From Brevibacterium sp. ZH18 (GTDB taxonomy: Bacteria > Actinomycetota > Actinomycetes > Actinomycetales > Brevibacteriaceae), in contig NZ_JALDSX010000011.1 of NCBI RefSeq assembly GCF_022748595.1, positions 1 through 64,000 of the forward strand: 64,000 nucleotides of DNA. The letters run 5' to 3'. Every line of letters begins with the position of its first letter. The stretch's first letter is position 1. The translations under genes and the position numbers were made by a program. The notes under the pieces were generated by a model. It was not told the DNA's origin and made no database searches. It saw only the letters and a list, made by a program, of their open reading frames with translations. Positions 25,111-34,365 of this stretch are shown here, in pieces.

Positions 25111-26047
25111 TGATGTGGGCCCCGGGCGCCGGGCCCGTTGTCCGCAGCGCCTCTTTGACTCCGCGCGTGGCCTGGAGCAGAACCGCGAGGTCGAGGGCAT
25201 GGTGGGCGTCGCGGGCGAGGAATCCGATCGTCGGCCCTGATCCGCTCAGCAGGGGCAGGAGTGCACCGGCGTCGCGTCCGGCCTCCATCACCTCGGCGAG
25301 TTCCGGCATGTACGACACCGCCGCCTCGGTGAGGTCGTTGACCGCCGCACCGGCGAGCGTGTCGAGGTCGCCAGCGGCGAGCGCCGTGAGCACCTCAGCA
25401 GGGACGACAGCGGGCTCGGGATCCGGGTTGAGGTCGTCGAAGCGGGAGTAGACCGTCGGGGTCGACAGCTGACTCGCCGAGGTGGCCATGACCCAATGGA
25501 ATGATCCCCGGGTCAGGACGGGGCTGAGTTTCTCCCCGCGTCCGTGGCCGATGGCCGTTCCCCCGCGGAGGAGGAACGCAACGTCCGCTCCGACTTCGAC
25601 CGCGCAGTCGTGGAGCAGGCCGTCGTCGACTCCCCCGATAAGGTGCGCGGCACCGCACAGCGCAGCGGCGGCGTCGGCTGATCCGCCGCCCATGCCGCCG
25701 GCCACCGGCACCTGCTTGTCAATGATGATGTCGAGGTCGCGCAGGACGTCGACATCGCGTTCGTCCTCGAGGGCGCTGATGAGGAGGTTGACGGCTCTGC
25801 GGGCGAAGTTCGCATCACCCTGGGGCACGTCGGCATCGGCGTACCTGCCCCTGACAACGATTGAACCGTTGCCGCCGGGGACGAGGGTAAGGGTCTCACC
25901 GAGGTTGAGCGCCTGGAACACGGTCGCGAGTTCGTGATACCCGTCGTCACCCGACTTGCCCACGCCGAGGTGGACGTTGATCTTCCCGGGCGCCCACACC
26001 TTCACCGGTGTCGGGATGCCCGAGACCGGGTGCAGCTGGGCAGTCAT
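25097..26047 (-). CDS. ispE: 4-diphosphocytidyl-2-C-methyl-D-erythritol kinase
   Basis: A 316-residue GHMP-family kinase of the MEP isoprenoid pathway. APGKINVHLGV is the N-terminal substrate motif, the ATP loop is PVAGGMGGGSADAAAAL near residue 110, and LSGSGPTIGFLA is the C-terminal GHMP motif. ATG 26047 overlaps the rsmA stop by four bases, the usual actinobacterial rsmA-ispE coupling. Its 3' end is tandemly duplicated. Confidence 0.95.
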   Translation of the reverse strand: MTAQLHPVSGIPTPVKVWAPGKINVHLGVGKSGDDGYHELATVFQALNLGETLTLVPGGNGSIVVRGRYADADVPQGDANFARRAVNLLISALEDERDVDVLRDLDIIIDKQVPVAGGMGGGSADAAAALCGAAHLIGGVDDGLLHDCAVEVGADVAFLLRGGTAIGHGRGEKLSPVLTRGSFHWVMATSASQLSTPTVYSRFDDLNPDPEPAVVPAEVLTALAAGDLDTLAGAAVNDLTEAAVSYMPELAEVMEAGRDAGALLPLLSGSGPTIGFLARDAHHALDLAVLLQATRGVKEALRTTGPAPGAHIIDEH

Positions 26048-26967
26048 GACGGGGACCCTGCTTCGGGTGTTTCGTCCGAGGTGTCAGCGAGGCGTGCTGC
26101 GGCCAGGCGTTCGAAGTCCGCGACTCCGAGCGCCTCTCCCCTGGTCTTCGGGTCGATCCCGGCGGCGATGAGCAGCTCTTCGGCGTGCTGCGGGCTGCCG
26201 GCCCACGTGGCAAGTGCCGCGCGCAGCGTCTTGCGGCGCTGGGCGAACGCAGCGTCGACGACGCTGAACAGGCGTCGGCGCTGGGCCGGGTCGCGATGGG
26301 TGCGGGAAACGTCGATGTGGACGAGCCCGGAGTCGATGTTCGGGGCAGGCCAGAACACGTTCTTGCCGATTCGTCCGGCCAGGGTGACGTCGCCGTACCA
26401 CTGAGCCTTCACGCTCGGGACCCCATAGGTGCGAGAACCGGGGCCGGCGGCGAGGCGTTCGGCGACTTCGAGCTGGACCATGACGAGCACGGACTTCAGG
26501 CTCGGAAAGATCTCGAGGAAGTGCAGGAGCACCGGCACGGCGACGTTGTAGGGCAGGTTGGCGACGAGAGCCTGGGGTTCGCGCGGCAGTTCGGTGATCT
26601 TGAGGGCATCGGCGTTGACGAGGTCGAAGTTCGCACCCTGGTCGGCGGCAGGCTCGGCGGAGGACACGGTCGCAGCGGATGTCGACGAATCCGTGTATTT
26701 CGCGATCGTCGAGGGCAGCCTCGAGGCCAGGACCTCGTCGATCTCCACAGCAGTCACGTGGTGGCCGGCTTCCAGGAGCCCCAGGGTCAGAGAACCGAGG
26801 CCGGGCCCGATCTCGACGACGTTCTGCACGCCTTCGAGTTTGGCCGACGTGACGATCGAGCGCACAGTATTGGGGTCGATGACGAAGTTCTGCCCCTTCT
26901 GCTTCGTTGGGCGCAGGCCGATGTCAGCGGCGATTTCGCGGATGTCGCGGGCGGTCAATAACGTCAC
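26044..26967 (-). CDS. rsmA: 16S rRNA dimethyladenosine transferase
   Basis: A 307-residue KsgA-type methyltransferase that dimethylates two adjacent adenosines near the 3' end of 16S rRNA. Landmarks are QNFVIDPNTV, the SAM motif VVEIGPGLGSLT, AVEID and the catalytic NLPYNVA. I choose GTG 26967, seven bases after TAAGTT, over TTG 26976. It carries an unusual Ser/Ala-rich insertion near residues 95-110 within the Rossmann domain. It is the first gene of the rsmA-ispE pair. Confidence 0.94.
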   Translation of the reverse strand: MTLLTARDIREIAADIGLRPTKQKGQNFVIDPNTVRSIVTSAKLEGVQNVVEIGPGLGSLTLGLLEAGHHVTAVEIDEVLASRLPSTIAKYTDSSTSAATVSSAEPAADQGANFDLVNADALKITELPREPQALVANLPYNVAVPVLLHFLEIFPSLKSVLVMVQLEVAERLAAGPGSRTYGVPSVKAQWYGDVTLAGRIGKNVFWPAPNIDSGLVHIDVSRTHRDPAQRRRLFSVVDAAFAQRRKTLRAALATWAGSPQHAEELLIAAGIDPKTRGEALGVADFERLAAARLADTSDETPEAGSPS

Positions 26968-26974
26968 AGCCAAC

Positions 26975-26980
26975 AACTTA
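26975..26980 (-). promoter_or_regulatory. Putative leaderless -10 box of rsmA
   Basis: TAAGTT on the minus strand ends seven bases before GTG 26967, and no ribosome-binding sequence intervenes. Confidence 0.5.
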
Positions 26981-27042
26981 CATCACTGGTTCTTCACCGC
27001 GTTCCCCGAACACACCCGCACCCACACCCGCACCCTGCGCGA

Positions 27043-27048
27043 TAGGGT
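27043..27048 (+). promoter_or_regulatory. Putative leaderless -10 box of the THUMP-like methyltransferase
   Basis: TAGGGT ends seven bases before ATG 27056 with no Shine-Dalgarno between, diverging from the rsmA promoter. Confidence 0.5.
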
Positions 27049-27055
27049 GAACGGT

Positions 27056-28297
27056 ATGGATCCGCAGACTCTCACCGAACTCCTCGACGTCTCCGTCCTC
27101 GACCGGCTCGACCGGATCGACGACCTGCCTGCGGACGAGCTCGCCCGATCAACGGCGCTGCGCAAAGAGGGCTATTCCGCCGAAGTGACTGCCGCCTTGC
27201 TCACTCAGGCGCGGTTGCGAACGGAGGCCGAAGCGAAATTCGGTCCTTTCGCCGCCGAAATGCTCTTCACCCGCGACGGTCTGGCCCAAGCCACGCGTCT
27301 GCCGGTCGCGGCCCACCATGCCCGCCGCCTCCTCGGCGAGGGTGCCGGCGAGAGTGCCGGAGGAAGTGCAGCCGCGCCCACCACGATCGCGGACCTCGGC
27401 TGCGGGATCGGCGCGGACTCCTTCGCCTTCGCCGGAATGGGTGCCCAGGTCACGGCCGTCGATTCCGATGAGGTCACAGCAGCCATAGCCAGCTTCAACC
27501 TGCGCCACCTGGCCAATGCCGATGTCGAACACGCGCACGCCGAAGACATCGACACCGCCGACTTCGACGCGCTGTGGTTCGACCCCGCCCGACGCTCGAT
27601 CGGCAAGGGCAACAAACGCGGCTCGACCCTGCGCATCGCCGACCCCGAGGACTTCTCGCCGTCCCTGTCGTGGGTCATCGACAAGGCTATCGCGGCGAAG
27701 GCAGCCGGGGTCAAGCTCGGCCCGGCCCTCGATCATGAGCTCATTCCCGACGAGGCTGAAGCCCAGTGGGTCTCCCACGCCGGCGAAGTCGTCGAGGTCT
27801 GCCTCTACTTCGGCACCGCCCGCCAGCGCCCCGGACGCAACGCCCTCGTCATGGGCGACCGCACGCTACTCGTCCACGAGGACGATCTGCCGACCGAGGA
27901 TGAGGACGGTGTCGGAGAACTCGGCCAGTACCTCCTCGAACCTGACGGCGCCATCGTCCGTGCGGGCCTCGTCACCGCCCTCTGCCCACCGCTGCAGGCT
28001 CGTCGTCTGCACCCGAAGATCGCCTATCTGACCACGGACGTCGCACCCACCGGTCCCGCAGCCACGGGAGTCAGAGCCTTTGAGATCACCGATGTCCTGC
28101 CCGCGAAGGTCCCGAGCCTGCGCAAGGAGCTCATCAGCCGCGGCATCGGTTCGGTCGTCATCAAGAAGCGCGGCGCCGACATCGTCCCCGACCAGGTCCG
28201 ACGCCAGCTCAAGCTCCCGTCGGGCGGTGACAAGGCAACCCTGGTCTTCACCCGACTAGGCGATCGCCACGTCGTCCTCCTGACCCAACCGCTCTGA
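27056..28297 (+). CDS. SAM-dependent methyltransferase with THUMP-like domain
   Basis: A 413-residue protein. A helical N-terminal 90 residues precede a class I methyltransferase core with IADLGCGIGADSFAFA (SAM loop) and AVDSDE, then FDPARRS, which resembles an N/DPPY-type catalytic motif. The C-terminal 80 residues (VPSLRKELISRGIGSVVIKKRG) resemble the THUMP-like domain found in this actinobacterial family. It probably modifies RNA; the target is unknown. ATG 27056 is chosen from the leaderless -10 spacing. The longer frame is antisense to rsmA. Confidence 0.8.
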   Translation: MDPQTLTELLDVSVLDRLDRIDDLPADELARSTALRKEGYSAEVTAALLTQARLRTEAEAKFGPFAAEMLFTRDGLAQATRLPVAAHHARRLLGEGAGESAGGSAAAPTTIADLGCGIGADSFAFAGMGAQVTAVDSDEVTAAIASFNLRHLANADVEHAHAEDIDTADFDALWFDPARRSIGKGNKRGSTLRIADPEDFSPSLSWVIDKAIAAKAAGVKLGPALDHELIPDEAEAQWVSHAGEVVEVCLYFGTARQRPGRNALVMGDRTLLVHEDDLPTEDEDGVGELGQYLLEPDGAIVRAGLVTALCPPLQARRLHPKIAYLTTDVAPTGPAATGVRAFEITDVLPAKVPSLRKELISRGIGSVVIKKRGADIVPDQVRRQLKLPSGGDKATLVFTRLGDRHVVLLTQPL

Positions 28298-28364
28298 CCC
28301 GACTGGCCTTCCGCCAACTGCTCGCTCCGACACTGCCCCAATCCCCGATTTGAGGAGACTCACC

Positions 28365-29201
28365 ATGAACCGTTCCGATGCCCTCATCACCGCACCAGAG
28401 CTGCTCGCTCGCCTGGCAGACGACGGATCCACGCCGAGGCTGCTCGACGTCCGTTGGACCCTGACCAAGCCCGATGGTCGGGATGACTTCACCGCCGGCC
28501 ACATCCCCGGTGCGATCTACGTCGATCTCGACACCGAACTCGCCGACCACTCTTCTCGCGATGCGACTGCCGGTCGTCATCCGCTGCCCTCGGCTGCGGC
28601 CTTCCAGGAGCAGGTCCGGGCCTGGGGCATCGACCAGCTCACCGACGTCATCGTCTATGACGACAACTCCGGGCAGGGCGCTGCCCGCGCATGGTGGCTG
28701 CTGCAGTGGGCTGGCCTGAAGGCCCGAGTCCTCGACGGCGGCCTGGGCGCCTACGTCGCAGCCGGTGGCGAGCTGGCGACCGGAGCCGGCGAACCTGTCC
28801 AGCCGAGCACCGTCACCATCATCCCGGATTCGATGCCGGTCATCGATGCCGACGCCGCAGCCGCTTGGAACGGAGTCCTCCTCGACGCCCGCGCCGGCGA
28901 ACGCTTCCGCGGTGAGACCGAACCGCTCGATTCGAAGGCCGGCCATATCCCCGGCGCGAAGAACGCGCCGGCATCGGAAAACACCGACAATGGAACGTTC
29001 CTCGACGAGGACTCCTTGCGCCGGCGCTTCGCGGGCCTCGGCGCCCTCGATCAGCCGGTCGGCGTCTACTGCGGATCCGGCGTCTCTGCCTGCCACAATG
29101 CTCTGGCACTGGCGACCCTCGGCATCGAGACGAGCCTCTACCCTGCCAGTTGGTCCGGCTGGTCCTCGGATCCGCAGCGCCCGGTCGAGACCGGCGCCTG
29201 A
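28365..29201 (+). CDS. sseA: Thiosulfate/3-mercaptopyruvate sulfurtransferase
   Basis: A 278-residue two-domain rhodanese. The N-terminal domain begins LLDVRWTL, and the interdomain and active-site loop YCGSGVSACHN near residue 238 holds the persulfide-forming cysteine. The CGSGVxA form is typical of 3-mercaptopyruvate sulfurtransferases. ATG 28365 follows GAGGAG, and the gene lies 67 bases after the methyltransferase. It likely detoxifies cyanide or supplies sulfane sulfur. Confidence 0.9.
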   Translation: MNRSDALITAPELLARLADDGSTPRLLDVRWTLTKPDGRDDFTAGHIPGAIYVDLDTELADHSSRDATAGRHPLPSAAAFQEQVRAWGIDQLTDVIVYDDNSGQGAARAWWLLQWAGLKARVLDGGLGAYVAAGGELATGAGEPVQPSTVTIIPDSMPVIDADAAAAWNGVLLDARAGERFRGETEPLDSKAGHIPGAKNAPASENTDNGTFLDEDSLRRRFAGLGALDQPVGVYCGSGVSACHNALALATLGIETSLYPASWSGWSSDPQRPVETGA

Positions 29202-29218
29202 ACCACACAAGCCGGGCA

Positions 29219-29275
29219 GCTCAGTTGCAGCCGGGGGCCCCAGTTGCAGCTGGGGGTCTCAGCTGCAGTCGGGAG
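29219..29275 (-). repeat. Three 19-bp tandem units over the nagZ-like stop codon
   Basis: Units 29219-29237, 29238-29256 and 29257-29275. The last contains the final codons and stop of the glycosidase, and the other two are downstream copies. The middle unit itself folds as CCCCAG-TTGCAG-CTGGGG, so the duplication has produced a potential terminator between convergent genes. Confidence 0.85.
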
Positions 29276-30935
29276 CCTGATCACTGCCGTCGTATTTCAC
29301 GGGCAGCTTCCCCGCCGCTGTGAGGTCGCCCTTGAGCCACTTCGCGACGGCTTTCAACGCGTATTCGTTGCTATCGTAGGCGGTCACCGCGGCCTTGGCC
29401 GAGGTATTGCGCATCGTCCACGGGGCAGCGGTGCCCACAGCCACCTCGGCGGAGGTGTTGGGACTCAGGCTCACACTCGTGCCACCGGATCCCACACTGA
29501 TCCCCGCGTCCTTCGCGGCGGCCGTCAGGGCGGTCTTCTCCTTCTCACTGCCACCGACGATCGAGATCGAATCGGTGCCCTTGTAGGAACACTTGCCCTT
29601 GAGGACCGTCAGGGACTTCTCGCCCACCTCGGTGAGGACCTTCTCCGGATCTTTCGCCCCAAGATCCTTCGCCCCAGCATTCCCCGCGCCGTCTGAGTCC
29701 GACCCGGAAGAGTCCGACCCGGAACCAGACGATTCGGCGTCCGCCAGACCCTTCTGCACATCGGCGGTGGCCAGCTGCATTGCGACGACTCGGCGCGCTT
29801 TCTTCTTCAGGTCGGACTTCTTGAGGTCGCCGTCCTTCATCGCCTTGACCACGGCTTGCTGCCCCGCGGCCGAGTCCGGCGGCATCAGCGCAAGATCTGC
29901 ACCCGCCTGCAGGGCCTTGACCGTCTCACCGCCGCGCAGATTCTGGTTCACAGCCTCCATGTTCAGAGCATCGGTGATGATGACCCCGTCGTAGTCGAGC
30001 TTCGTCCGCAGCGCTGTGTACGCCTTGGGATTGAGCGTGGCAGGCGTGGTCTTCGCGTCCGGCAGACCGATGTGGCCCATCATGACCATGGGCACGCCGG
30101 CCTTGACCGCGGACTTGAACGGCAGCAGGTCCGTGTCCTCGAGCTCGTCGATGCTCTTCTGCGACACGGGCAGTGCCTTGTGCGAATCGACGTGGAGGCG
30201 ACCGTGGCCTGGGAAGTGCTTCGCGGCACTGCCCACTCCCCCGAGGTGGTATCCGGTGACCGCCTCAGCGACCACCTCGGCGGCGTTCTTGTAGTCATCG
30301 CCGGCCGAGCGCACATTGATCGCCACGTCCTTGGGTCCCGTCGTGACGTCGGCATCGGGGGCGAAGTCGATCGTGAATCCGAGGTCGGCAAGGTTGCGTC
30401 CCTGCACGGCCGTCGCGGTTTGCGTCAGCTCCGGATCTTGGGCGGCGCCGAACGCCATGAGCGGCGGGAACGGCAGAGCACCGGTGCTCAGCCGTGAGAC
30501 CGGACCGCCCTCCTGATCGACCCCGATCGACACGGGCTGACCTTTCGTGCGCGCCCCGGTGATCGCCTTGGTGACGCCCTTGACCTGGTCAGACGTTGGA
30601 TCCTGCGGCAGATTGTCACCCATGATGATGACCCCGCCGAGGTGGTTCTTCGTCACGAGGTTCACCCCAGTCTGGGTGTCGGTGCCCGACCAGGTGCCGA
30701 TGATGAGGGACCCGGCGAGCTCCTCGTCGGAGAAGGAATCGACGATGCCCTTGGCCTGATCCGCGAAGTCGGCGGGACCGACCTCTGTCGGAGCCGGCGA
30801 CGGGGACTGAGCGGATTCGGCGCCGGTACCGGGTCCGGACCCTGACGAACTCGCCTTAGGGTCACTGGTTCCACCGGAGCAGCCGGCGAGGACAAGTGCC
30901 GTGGTCAATGCCATGATGCTGAGGCCTACACGCAT
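29259..30935 (-). CDS. nagZ: Lipoprotein beta-N-acetylhexosaminidase-like (GH3)
   Basis: A 558-residue secreted lipoprotein (signal peptide ending LAGC) with a Ser/Pro-rich linker and a glycoside hydrolase family 3 domain. The domain has GVDQEGGPVSRL near residue 140, KHFPGHGRLHVDSH near 245 (catalytic His/Asp loop) and VIITDALNMEA near 320 with the nucleophile Asp. About 170 extra C-terminal residues follow, including a Ser/Asp/Gly-rich stretch. It probably trims N-acetylglucosamine from peptidoglycan fragments outside the cell. The gene converges on the sulfurtransferase and its 3' end is tandemly duplicated. Confidence 0.88.
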   Translation of the reverse strand: MRVGLSIMALTTALVLAGCSGGTSDPKASSSGSGPGTGAESAQSPSPAPTEVGPADFADQAKGIVDSFSDEELAGSLIIGTWSGTDTQTGVNLVTKNHLGGVIIMGDNLPQDPTSDQVKGVTKAITGARTKGQPVSIGVDQEGGPVSRLSTGALPFPPLMAFGAAQDPELTQTATAVQGRNLADLGFTIDFAPDADVTTGPKDVAINVRSAGDDYKNAAEVVAEAVTGYHLGGVGSAAKHFPGHGRLHVDSHKALPVSQKSIDELEDTDLLPFKSAVKAGVPMVMMGHIGLPDAKTTPATLNPKAYTALRTKLDYDGVIITDALNMEAVNQNLRGGETVKALQAGADLALMPPDSAAGQQAVVKAMKDGDLKKSDLKKKARRVVAMQLATADVQKGLADAESSGSGSDSSGSDSDGAGNAGAKDLGAKDPEKVLTEVGEKSLTVLKGKCSYKGTDSISIVGGSEKEKTALTAAAKDAGISVGSGGTSVSLSPNTSAEVAVGTAAPWTMRNTSAKAAVTAYDSNEYALKAVAKWLKGDLTAAGKLPVKYDGSDQAPDCS

Positions 30936-31010
30936 GCCACCATGCTATCGGCTCGAGTGATCTGCGTTTCGAATCACGGGGTCGGGACCGGAAATTCGGG
31001 CACTGGCCAC

Positions 31011-31016
31011 TATGAT
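31011..31016 (+). promoter_or_regulatory. Putative leaderless -10 box of the glutamate-cysteine ligase-like gene
   Basis: TATGAT ends six bases before ATG 31023, a near-consensus -10 at leaderless spacing. Confidence 0.55.
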
Positions 31017-31022
31017 CGGTCC

Positions 31023-32150
31023 ATGGTCGATTTTGCACGCTCACCCCGCTCCACTTTGGGAGTCGAATGGGAACTGGCTCTGCTTGACGGTGAGAGCCTT
31101 GATCTGACTCCCGCCGCCGAGGCACTCCTGGCCGATGTCGCCGAGCATGCACCCGAGTTCGAGAAGAAGATCGTGGGCGAGATGCTCACGAACACGATCG
31201 AACTCGTCACCGGCGTCCATCACACGGTCTCCGGGATCGCCGAGGACCTGGCTGGGTCGATGGGTGCCCTGCGCGCTCTCACCGAGGAACGCGGAGTCGA
31301 ACTCATGTCGGCCGGCACGCACCCGTTCGCGCAGTGGCAGTCGCAGGAGGTCCGGGCCAAGGACCGCTACCTCGAACTCGTCGACCGCACTCAGTGGTGG
31401 GGCCGGAACATGCTGATCTTCGGCGTGCACGTCCATGTCGGCATCGACTCCCGCGACAAGGTCCTGCCGATCCTCAACTCCCTCCTCGCCTACGTCCCAC
31501 ACCTGCAGGCGATCAGCGCCTCGTCGCCCTTCTGGGGCGGCACGGACACCGGCTATGCGTCGAACCGCGCGATGATGTTCCAGCAGCTGCCCACTGCGGG
31601 CCTGCCGTTCCAGTTCGAGAAATGGTCGGACTACGAGAAGTACGTCGCGGACATGCTCACCACCGGCATCATCGACACCATCAACGAGATCCGCTGGGAC
31701 ATCCGCCCCGCCCCGAACTGGGGCACGGTCGAGGTTCGGGTCTGCGACGGCCTGCCGACTCTCGAGGAGATCACGGCGATCACTGCTCTTATCCAGTGCC
31801 TCGTCGATGACTTCTCCGAACGCCTCGACAACGGTGAGACCCTGCCGACCATGCCGGACTGGTTCCACGACGAGAACAAGTGGCGCGCTGCCCGTTACGG
31901 CATGGACGCGATCATCATCGAGAACGCCGAGGCCGATGAGCGTCTCGTCACCGAGTGCCTGGCCGATGAGATCGAGCGTCTGACTCCGGTTGCAACCCGT
32001 CTTGGCTGCCTCGACGAGCTCAACTCGATCACGGCGATCATCGAGCGCGGAGTGCCGTACCAGCGGCTGAAGAACGTGTTCCAGACGACTGGATCGCTCA
32101 CCGAGGTCACACGCTCGCTCATCAAGGATCTGCGCACCTCGTACACCTGA
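31023..32150 (+). CDS. Carboxylate-amine ligase (YbdK/glutamate-cysteine ligase family)
   Basis: A 375-residue ATP-dependent ligase of the GCS2 type. TLGVEWELALLD is the N-terminal metal and ATP strand, and FGVHVHVGIDS and VEVRVCDGLPTLEE are family signatures. It would join glutamate and cysteine or a similar amine. In actinobacteria related proteins feed ergothioneine synthesis or have unknown roles, and no egt gene is nearby. The start follows TATGAT by six bases. The stop is immediately followed by three 20-bp repeats shared with the convergent NUDIX gene. Confidence 0.85.
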   Translation: MVDFARSPRSTLGVEWELALLDGESLDLTPAAEALLADVAEHAPEFEKKIVGEMLTNTIELVTGVHHTVSGIAEDLAGSMGALRALTEERGVELMSAGTHPFAQWQSQEVRAKDRYLELVDRTQWWGRNMLIFGVHVHVGIDSRDKVLPILNSLLAYVPHLQAISASSPFWGGTDTGYASNRAMMFQQLPTAGLPFQFEKWSDYEKYVADMLTTGIIDTINEIRWDIRPAPNWGTVEVRVCDGLPTLEEITAITALIQCLVDDFSERLDNGETLPTMPDWFHDENKWRAARYGMDAIIIENAEADERLVTECLADEIERLTPVATRLGCLDELNSITAIIERGVPYQRLKNVFQTTGSLTEVTRSLIKDLRTSYT

Positions 32151-32210
32151 GTCTGCCGATAGGTGTCGCAGTCACCTGCAGGTGCGGCAAGTCTGCCTAC
32201 AGGTGCGGGC
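32151..32210. repeat. Three 20-bp tandem units between convergent genes
   Basis: Units 32151-32170, 32171-32190 and 32191-32210 share GTC(T/A) and AGGTG. The array begins right after the ligase stop, and the third unit includes the stop and last codons of the NUDIX gene. Confidence 0.8.
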
Positions 32211-32712
32211 GCAGCAGCTCCAAGAGTGTCGGAAGCGCCGAGGCGACCCCCGGATGCAGGTTGTAGTCGCCCAGTTCCGCGATCGGCACCCAGCTCAGCT
32301 CGATGCTCTCCGGATCACTGATGACGGGTTCCAGATGGCGCAGAGTCCGCGCGATGACCGTCGTGTACGACCAGGTGTCGAGGTCGAGGACATGAGTCTC
32401 AAGGATCTCGATGTCGTGGCCGTTGGGATCGGGAACCCCGGCTTCCTCCCAGGATTCGCGAATGGCCGCATCAATTGCAGACTCCCCGATGTCGCGGGCT
32501 CCGCCGGGAAATCCCCAGGTGCCGCCCTCGATCGACCACAGCGCCCGATGCTGCATGAGGATTCCCTGCTCCGGGTCGAGGAGCATGAGTCCGGCCGCAC
32601 CATTGAGGCCCCAATGCTTCTGCCCGTCGGAACCGACGGTCAGCCCGTCCCCGGAGCGCCGAGGCGGCAGGGAGTGGGGCAGGTCCGCTGAGTTCGGATC
32701 AGACGAGGACAT
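32197..32712 (-). CDS. NUDIX hydrolase
   Basis: A 171-residue protein with a complete Nudix box: GG near residue 75, then [18 protein letters not shown], fitting GX5EX7REUXEEXGU. It hydrolyses some nucleoside diphosphate-linked compound; the substrate is unknown. ATG 32712 overlaps the end of tsaD by 14 bases, indicating translational coupling. A start nine bases upstream is also possible. Its 3' end takes part in a 20-bp tandem repeat. Confidence 0.85.
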   Translation of the reverse strand: MSSSDPNSADLPHSLPPRRSGDGLTVGSDGQKHWGLNGAAGLMLLDPEQGILMQHRALWSIEGGTWGFPGGARDIGESAIDAAIRESWEEAGVPDPNGHDIEILETHVLDLDTWSYTTVIARTLRHLEPVISDPESIELSWVPIAELGDYNLHPGVASALPTLLELLRPHL

Positions 32713-33793
32713 GATCAACATCCAATGAGGAGACGGCGGCGAACGACAGATCGCTGGGTCCGATGCCGCGTCGCACAAGCTCGGTGCCGAGCGCTGCGAC
32801 CATGGCGCCGTTGTCCGTGCACAGCTTCAGCGGTGGCACTCGCAGGGTCACCCCCGCCTCGGCGCACCGGGCTCCGAGCACCTCGCGCAGGTGGGAGTTC
32901 GCGGCGACTCCCCCGCCGAGGACGACGTGGTTGATCCCGGTGTCGGCGGCGGCCAGCAGCGTCTTGGTCACGAGCACGTCGACGACGGCGTCTTCGAATC
33001 CGGCGGCGACGTCGGCGACGCGCAGATCGGCACCGAGAGTCTCTGCCTTCGTGACCTCCCGCAGGGCTGCGGTCTTGAGGCCGGAGAACGAGAAGTTATA
33101 GCGGCGTTCGGGATCGCGCAGGTCCTGCTTCTTTGCGAGCCCTCTGGGGAACTTCACGGCAGTGCGATCACCTGGCGTTCCAGTGCCGTCGAGTAATCCC
33201 AGAGCGGCCTTCGAGATGTTGGGCCCGCCCGGGTAGTTGAGCCCCAGCAGGCGCGCAGTCTTGTCGAAGGCCTCACCGGCAGCGTCGTCGATCGTGGCGC
33301 CGAGGAGCTCGATGTCGGTCACGACGTCGCCGATGCGCAGGATCTCCGTGTGCCCACCGGAGACGAGGAGGGCGATGGTCGGGGTCGTCAGGCCGTCGAT
33401 GTCCTCGGCCACGAGGTCGACGGCAACGTGGGCGGCGAGGTGATTGACCCCGTAGAGCGGCAGGTCGAGTGCGGCTGCGAGTCCTTTGGCCGCGCCGACT
33501 CCGACCATGAGGGCACCGCTGAGGCCGGGACCTGCCGTGACCGCGATCGCGTCGAGGTCGGTCAGCGCGACACCGGCCTCCTCACACGCCGAGGCGATGG
33601 CCGGACCGATGGCCTGGACGTGGGCGCGTGAAGCGACCTCGGGGACGACTCCACCGAACCGAACATGTTCATCCATCGAGGACGACACCGTGTTCGTCAG
33701 CAGAGCGCGTCCCCGCACGATCCCGACTCCGGTCTCATCGCAGGAGGATTCGATGCCCAGGACGAGCGGTTCGCTGCCACGAGGTTCGCTCAT
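32699..33793 (-). CDS. tsaD: tRNA threonylcarbamoyladenosine synthase subunit TsaD
   Basis: A 364-residue ASKHA-fold protein that, with TsaB and TsaE, transfers threonylcarbamoyl to A37 of ANN-reading tRNAs. Landmarks are [13 protein letters not shown] at the N terminus, [12 protein letters not shown] (metal-binding region), LLVSGGHTE and [16 protein letters not shown] 33793 overlaps the stop of the SRPBCC gene. It is separated from tsaE-tsaB-rimI by about 3 kb containing two rightward genes, a break in the usual cluster. Confidence 0.95.
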   Translation of the reverse strand: MSEPRGSEPLVLGIESSCDETGVGIVRGRALLTNTVSSSMDEHVRFGGVVPEVASRAHVQAIGPAIASACEEAGVALTDLDAIAVTAGPGLSGALMVGVGAAKGLAAALDLPLYGVNHLAAHVAVDLVAEDIDGLTTPTIALLVSGGHTEILRIGDVVTDIELLGATIDDAAGEAFDKTARLLGLNYPGGPNISKAALGLLDGTGTPGDRTAVKFPRGLAKKQDLRDPERRYNFSFSGLKTAALREVTKAETLGADLRVADVAAGFEDAVVDVLVTKTLLAAADTGINHVVLGGGVAANSHLREVLGARCAEAGVTLRVPPLKLCTDNGAMVAALGTELVRRGIGPSDLSFAAVSSLDVDHVLV

Positions 33794-34365
33794 ACAGCTC
33801 CCCCGCCGAGGCTGCCCTCCGCAGCCGTGTCCGCGCCGGTCTCGCTGTGCTCGAGATCGAGATCGGCGTAGATCGTGAGCAGTTCCGGTTCGGTCGCTTC
33901 GGGGACGTCGAGTCCGAGGACTCGAGCGAACAGTCGCAGGTGGGTGTCCCACATCGGTCCGAAGTCGGCGGCCTTGAGGCGAGCGCTCTCGTCATCGGGC
34001 GCGGACTGGGTGAAGACGAGGAGCGTCGCCTCACCGTCGGTGAGTTCGAGGCGCAGCAGCTGGATCCCGAGCACACCGAAGTCGTCGAACTCGACGAGGA
34101 TGTGATCCTCGGGCTCAAAGCTCAGGACTTCGCCGTTGAGCGTGGTCTCACCGAGGTCGAAGCTGATCGCCGAGTTGGCGTCCTCGGAATCGTCTGTGGA
34201 TTCACCGGCAGGGTCGCTGACGGTGAAGGGCGCGAACCAGGCGCCAGCCGTCTCACTGTCGACGAGCTTCGCCCAGACAGTCGAGAGGTCGACGGCCAGC
34301 GGCAGCTCGATGACGAGATCGGTGCCGTTCTCCCAGTTCACCAAGCGTGGACTGGTCGTGGTCAT
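33790..34365 (-). CDS. SRPBCC/AHSA1-domain protein
   Basis: A 191-residue protein of the START/Bet v1-like fold. [27 protein letters not shown] is typical of activator-of-Hsp90-like (AHSA1) domains, with the usual helix-grip layout following. Function is unknown; such proteins bind hydrophobic ligands or chaperones. It overlaps the aldo-keto reductase stop (ATGA) and the tsaD start, so it is in one translationally coupled chain AKR-SRPBCC-tsaD-NUDIX. Confidence 0.75.
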   Translation of the reverse strand: MTTTSPRLVNWENGTDLVIELPLAVDLSTVWAKLVDSETAGAWFAPFTVSDPAGESTDDSEDANSAISFDLGETTLNGEVLSFEPEDHILVEFDDFGVLGIQLLRLELTDGEATLLVFTQSAPDDESARLKAADFGPMWDTHLRLFARVLGLDVPEATEPELLTIYADLDLEHSETGADTAAEGSLGGGAV